Shown here in pieces: positions 62,587 to 64,000 of a stretch of DNA of 64,000 bases. The stretch is from Smithella sp. (GTDB lineage: Bacteria > Desulfobacterota > Syntrophia > Syntrophales > Smithellaceae): assembly GCA_012510495.1 (NCBI GenBank), contig JAAZHX010000266.1, forward strand, positions 27,657-91,656, given 5' to 3'. The notes beneath the pieces were generated by a model that worked only from the letters and a program-made list of their open reading frames with translations, was not told the origin of the DNA and searched no databases. The position numbers and the translations under genes were made by a program. How positions within the stretch are numbered: position 1 is the first letter of the stretch; each line of letters starts with the position of its first letter.

Positions 62587-63858
62587 TCATTCAATCAAAC
62601 CACACCACCGGCTTAAAAAAAGGGCATAAGTTTCTGCCACGTTTATGATACTTTCCAGATTGACACGTTCATTCGCGGCATGAATATTTTCCGCTATCGG
62701 ACCGTAACAAGTAGCCTGCCCTTTGCCAAACAAATGAAAGACCCTTAGATCTGTAGTGCAAGTCGAAATATACTCCTTGGCATCTTCACCAGTAAGTTCT
62801 TTATGGCAATCGTTTAGTGTTTGTAAGGCTGGAATATCTCTGCTAATTGAATGGCCAGGTGATCGAAATCCATAAAATTCTATTTTTGGTGGGATTTTAT
62901 GCAGCCAAGTATCTTTTTCAGCAATCTTCTGGATTGTCTGAATAATCTTTTGCCGCATATCATCAAAAGATACACCTGGGAAAAAGGAAATTCGACAATG
63001 AAATTCAGCGCTCGCTGGGACAGTCGATGGCCAGTCTCCACCTTTAATAACACCTATATTCAGGTTTAACGGGTGCGGGATAGTAGAATATGCTTTTGGA
63101 ATTCCTTCCGGCTTATTTAATTCGTCTTCAAAACCCCTCAAGGCTGAAATAATTAGAAAACATTTTTCAATGGCATTTGCTCCACTAGAAGTGGACTGGA
63201 CATGGCTGGCAGCTCCCTGCACCAATACTTTGAACCATAACACTCCAACCTGGTTCGTAAGAATAGTGGGCCCCCAAGGCTCTGGAATAAGTATTGCATC
63301 TGCATCATATCCGGCATTTAAACAGGCAAGGGCTCCATTCCCAGTACACTCTTCCTCGATAACACCTTGAATAGTTACTGGCGCCTTTAAACCGAATCCG
63401 CTTTTTTCGATTGCATACGCAGCATAGGTCATAGCAGCAACACCCGACTTCATATCCCCAGCGCCTCTTCCGTATAACCAACCATCAAATATTACAGGAT
63501 TGAAGGGATCTCGTGCCCAAAAGCTGGAAGGTTCCGCACTTACCACATCTAAATGTCCATTAAAAAGAGCGCTTCGTCCACCGTGTCCACTCGCTTTTCT
63601 TGTTGCAACAACATTCTCTTTGTTATTATACTCCCATTCAACAGGAGCATAACCGGGATGTTTTGACAATTCAGTCGCATCAATGGGAATTTTTACTGGT
63701 TCAAATGAAAGTTTTCTTAATTCCTCTTCCATAACACAAACAGCTTCAGTTTCATTTCCCAATGTGCTGGCTTTTGATACGAGCCTACTTGTGAAATCAA
63801 AAATATCATCTTTTAGTGTGTTTACTACTTCTATGATTCGCTTTTCTTTGATATCCAT
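62587..63858 (-). CDS. M20-family metallopeptidase (ArgE/DapE type)
   Basis: 423 residues. The metal ligands are in order: His in FNGHLDVV with the neighbouring Asp, Asp in GRGAGDMKSG, Glu pair in VIEEECTGNG and His in IHAANERV. A dimerisation domain lies between about 190 and 320. It hydrolyses an N-acyl or peptide bond of a small molecule. ATG at 63858 has AGGTC upstream. It opens the AT-rich operon that also carries the Liv genes. Confidence 0.88.
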   Translation of the reverse strand: MDIKEKRIIEVVNTLKDDIFDFTSRLVSKASTLGNETEAVCVMEEELRKLSFEPVKIPIDATELSKHPGYAPVEWEYNNKENVVATRKASGHGGRSALFNGHLDVVSAEPSSFWARDPFNPVIFDGWLYGRGAGDMKSGVAAMTYAAYAIEKSGFGLKAPVTIQGVIEEECTGNGALACLNAGYDADAILIPEPWGPTILTNQVGVLWFKVLVQGAASHVQSTSSGANAIEKCFLIISALRGFEDELNKPEGIPKAYSTIPHPLNLNIGVIKGGDWPSTVPASAEFHCRISFFPGVSFDDMRQKIIQTIQKIAEKDTWLHKIPPKIEFYGFRSPGHSISRDIPALQTLNDCHKELTGEDAKEYISTCTTDLRVFHLFGKGQATCYGPIAENIHAANERVNLESIINVAETYALFLSRWCGLIE

Positions 63859-63911
63859 ATTTTGACCTATTGAGTTAAGCTTGAAACATGATACCGTTAT
63901 TAAGAATAAAC

Positions 63912-63935
63912 TACCCCGCCGCAAGCAGCGGGGTA
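63912..63935 (-). terminator. GC-rich hairpin between the right-edge gene and the M20 gene
   Basis: TACCCCGC/GCGGGGTA, an 8-base stem with an 8-base loop, 12 bases after the stop of the partial gene at the right edge. It is far more GC-rich than its surroundings. It is a terminator candidate or a small dispersed palindrome. Confidence 0.5.
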
Positions 63936-63946
63936 TTAGAAAAGCG

Positions 63947-64000
63947 TCAGCTGTCGATCCTCATGTAATATTTGGTAATCAGTTCCCTGACGTTTGACAT
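63947..64000 (-). CDS. C-terminal end of an unidentified gene
   Basis: Only the last 17 codons (ending RELITKYYMRIDS) and the stop are in the window. No family can be assigned from this. It is followed by a GC-rich hairpin. Confidence 0.35.
   Translation of the reverse strand: MSNVRELITKYYMRIDS

Noticed and set aside
63912..63935. CRISPR repeat unit
   Set aside because: It is a single palindrome without spacers.

Overview
The window looks like chromosomal DNA of an anaerobic Desulfobacterota (deltaproteobacterial) organism, plausibly Syntrophales-like. This is inferred from gene content: a cobalamin-dependent ribonucleotide reductase, acyl-CoA and CoA-transferase genes, a Liv transporter next to an acyl-CoA dehydrogenase, a selenium/sulfur trafficking operon, and two GDHs. 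No rRNA is present, so the taxonomy is a guess. Most of the window is moderately GC-rich; the last 8.4 kb is clearly AT-rich.

Layout. 0-7.4 kb: cell-shape operon mreB-mreC-mreD-mrdA-rodA-bactofilin (minus), divergent from a PpiD-like membrane chaperone. 7.4-7.8 kb: tRNA-Ala(GGC) and tRNA-Leu(CAA), back to back, each with a terminator. 7.9-9.8 kb: a graveyard of broken genes (AbiEii-like fragment, IS3 end, DUF1254 pseudogene, IS91-type transposase pseudogene). 10-14.6 kb: an overlapping minus-strand operon of a glutamate dehydrogenase, a 988-residue receiver-like/ATP-grasp protein and a 78-residue unknown protein, read from a consensus promoter with a palindrome in its spacer. 14.8-22.2 kb: a carbohydrate cluster with two FGGY kinases, a class III aminotransferase, a RuBisCO-like protein and a phospholipase C/P1-like protein. 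22.3-25.9 kb: gap-pgk-tpiA and a flavodoxin.

26-39.6 kb: small periplasmic proteins, a RCK potassium channel, a flavin reductase, an M23 peptidase, a stress protein, and then a plus-strand acyl-CoA series (DapB-like reductase, CoA-transferase/GNAT fusion, thiolase, broken hydrolase, CoA-transferase) ending at a PAS/HD-GYP sensor. 39.8-43.7 kb: nrdJ with two NrdR boxes, and a B12-type radical SAM protein. 43.8-49.5 kb: TPM/nucleotidyltransferase/LemA, SDR plus Nudix divergent from a LysR regulator, and an unknown protein. 49.7-52.4 kb: Se/S operon (YedE, TusA-like, cysteine desulfurase, DUF3343). 52.5-53.9 kb: second GDH.

54.2-55.5 kb holds a broken IS5 transposase fused to a second copy of the IS3 end. 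Immediately after it begins the AT-rich block with LivMHKFG, a large acyl-CoA dehydrogenase and an M20 peptidase, all minus strand. The IS end coincides with the composition change, so this block was probably acquired or rearranged there.

The best candidates for undescribed biology are the RuBisCO-like/two-kinase/aminotransferase cluster and the GDH-coupled receiver/ATP-grasp protein. All functions are inferred from sequence reading only; no database search was possible.
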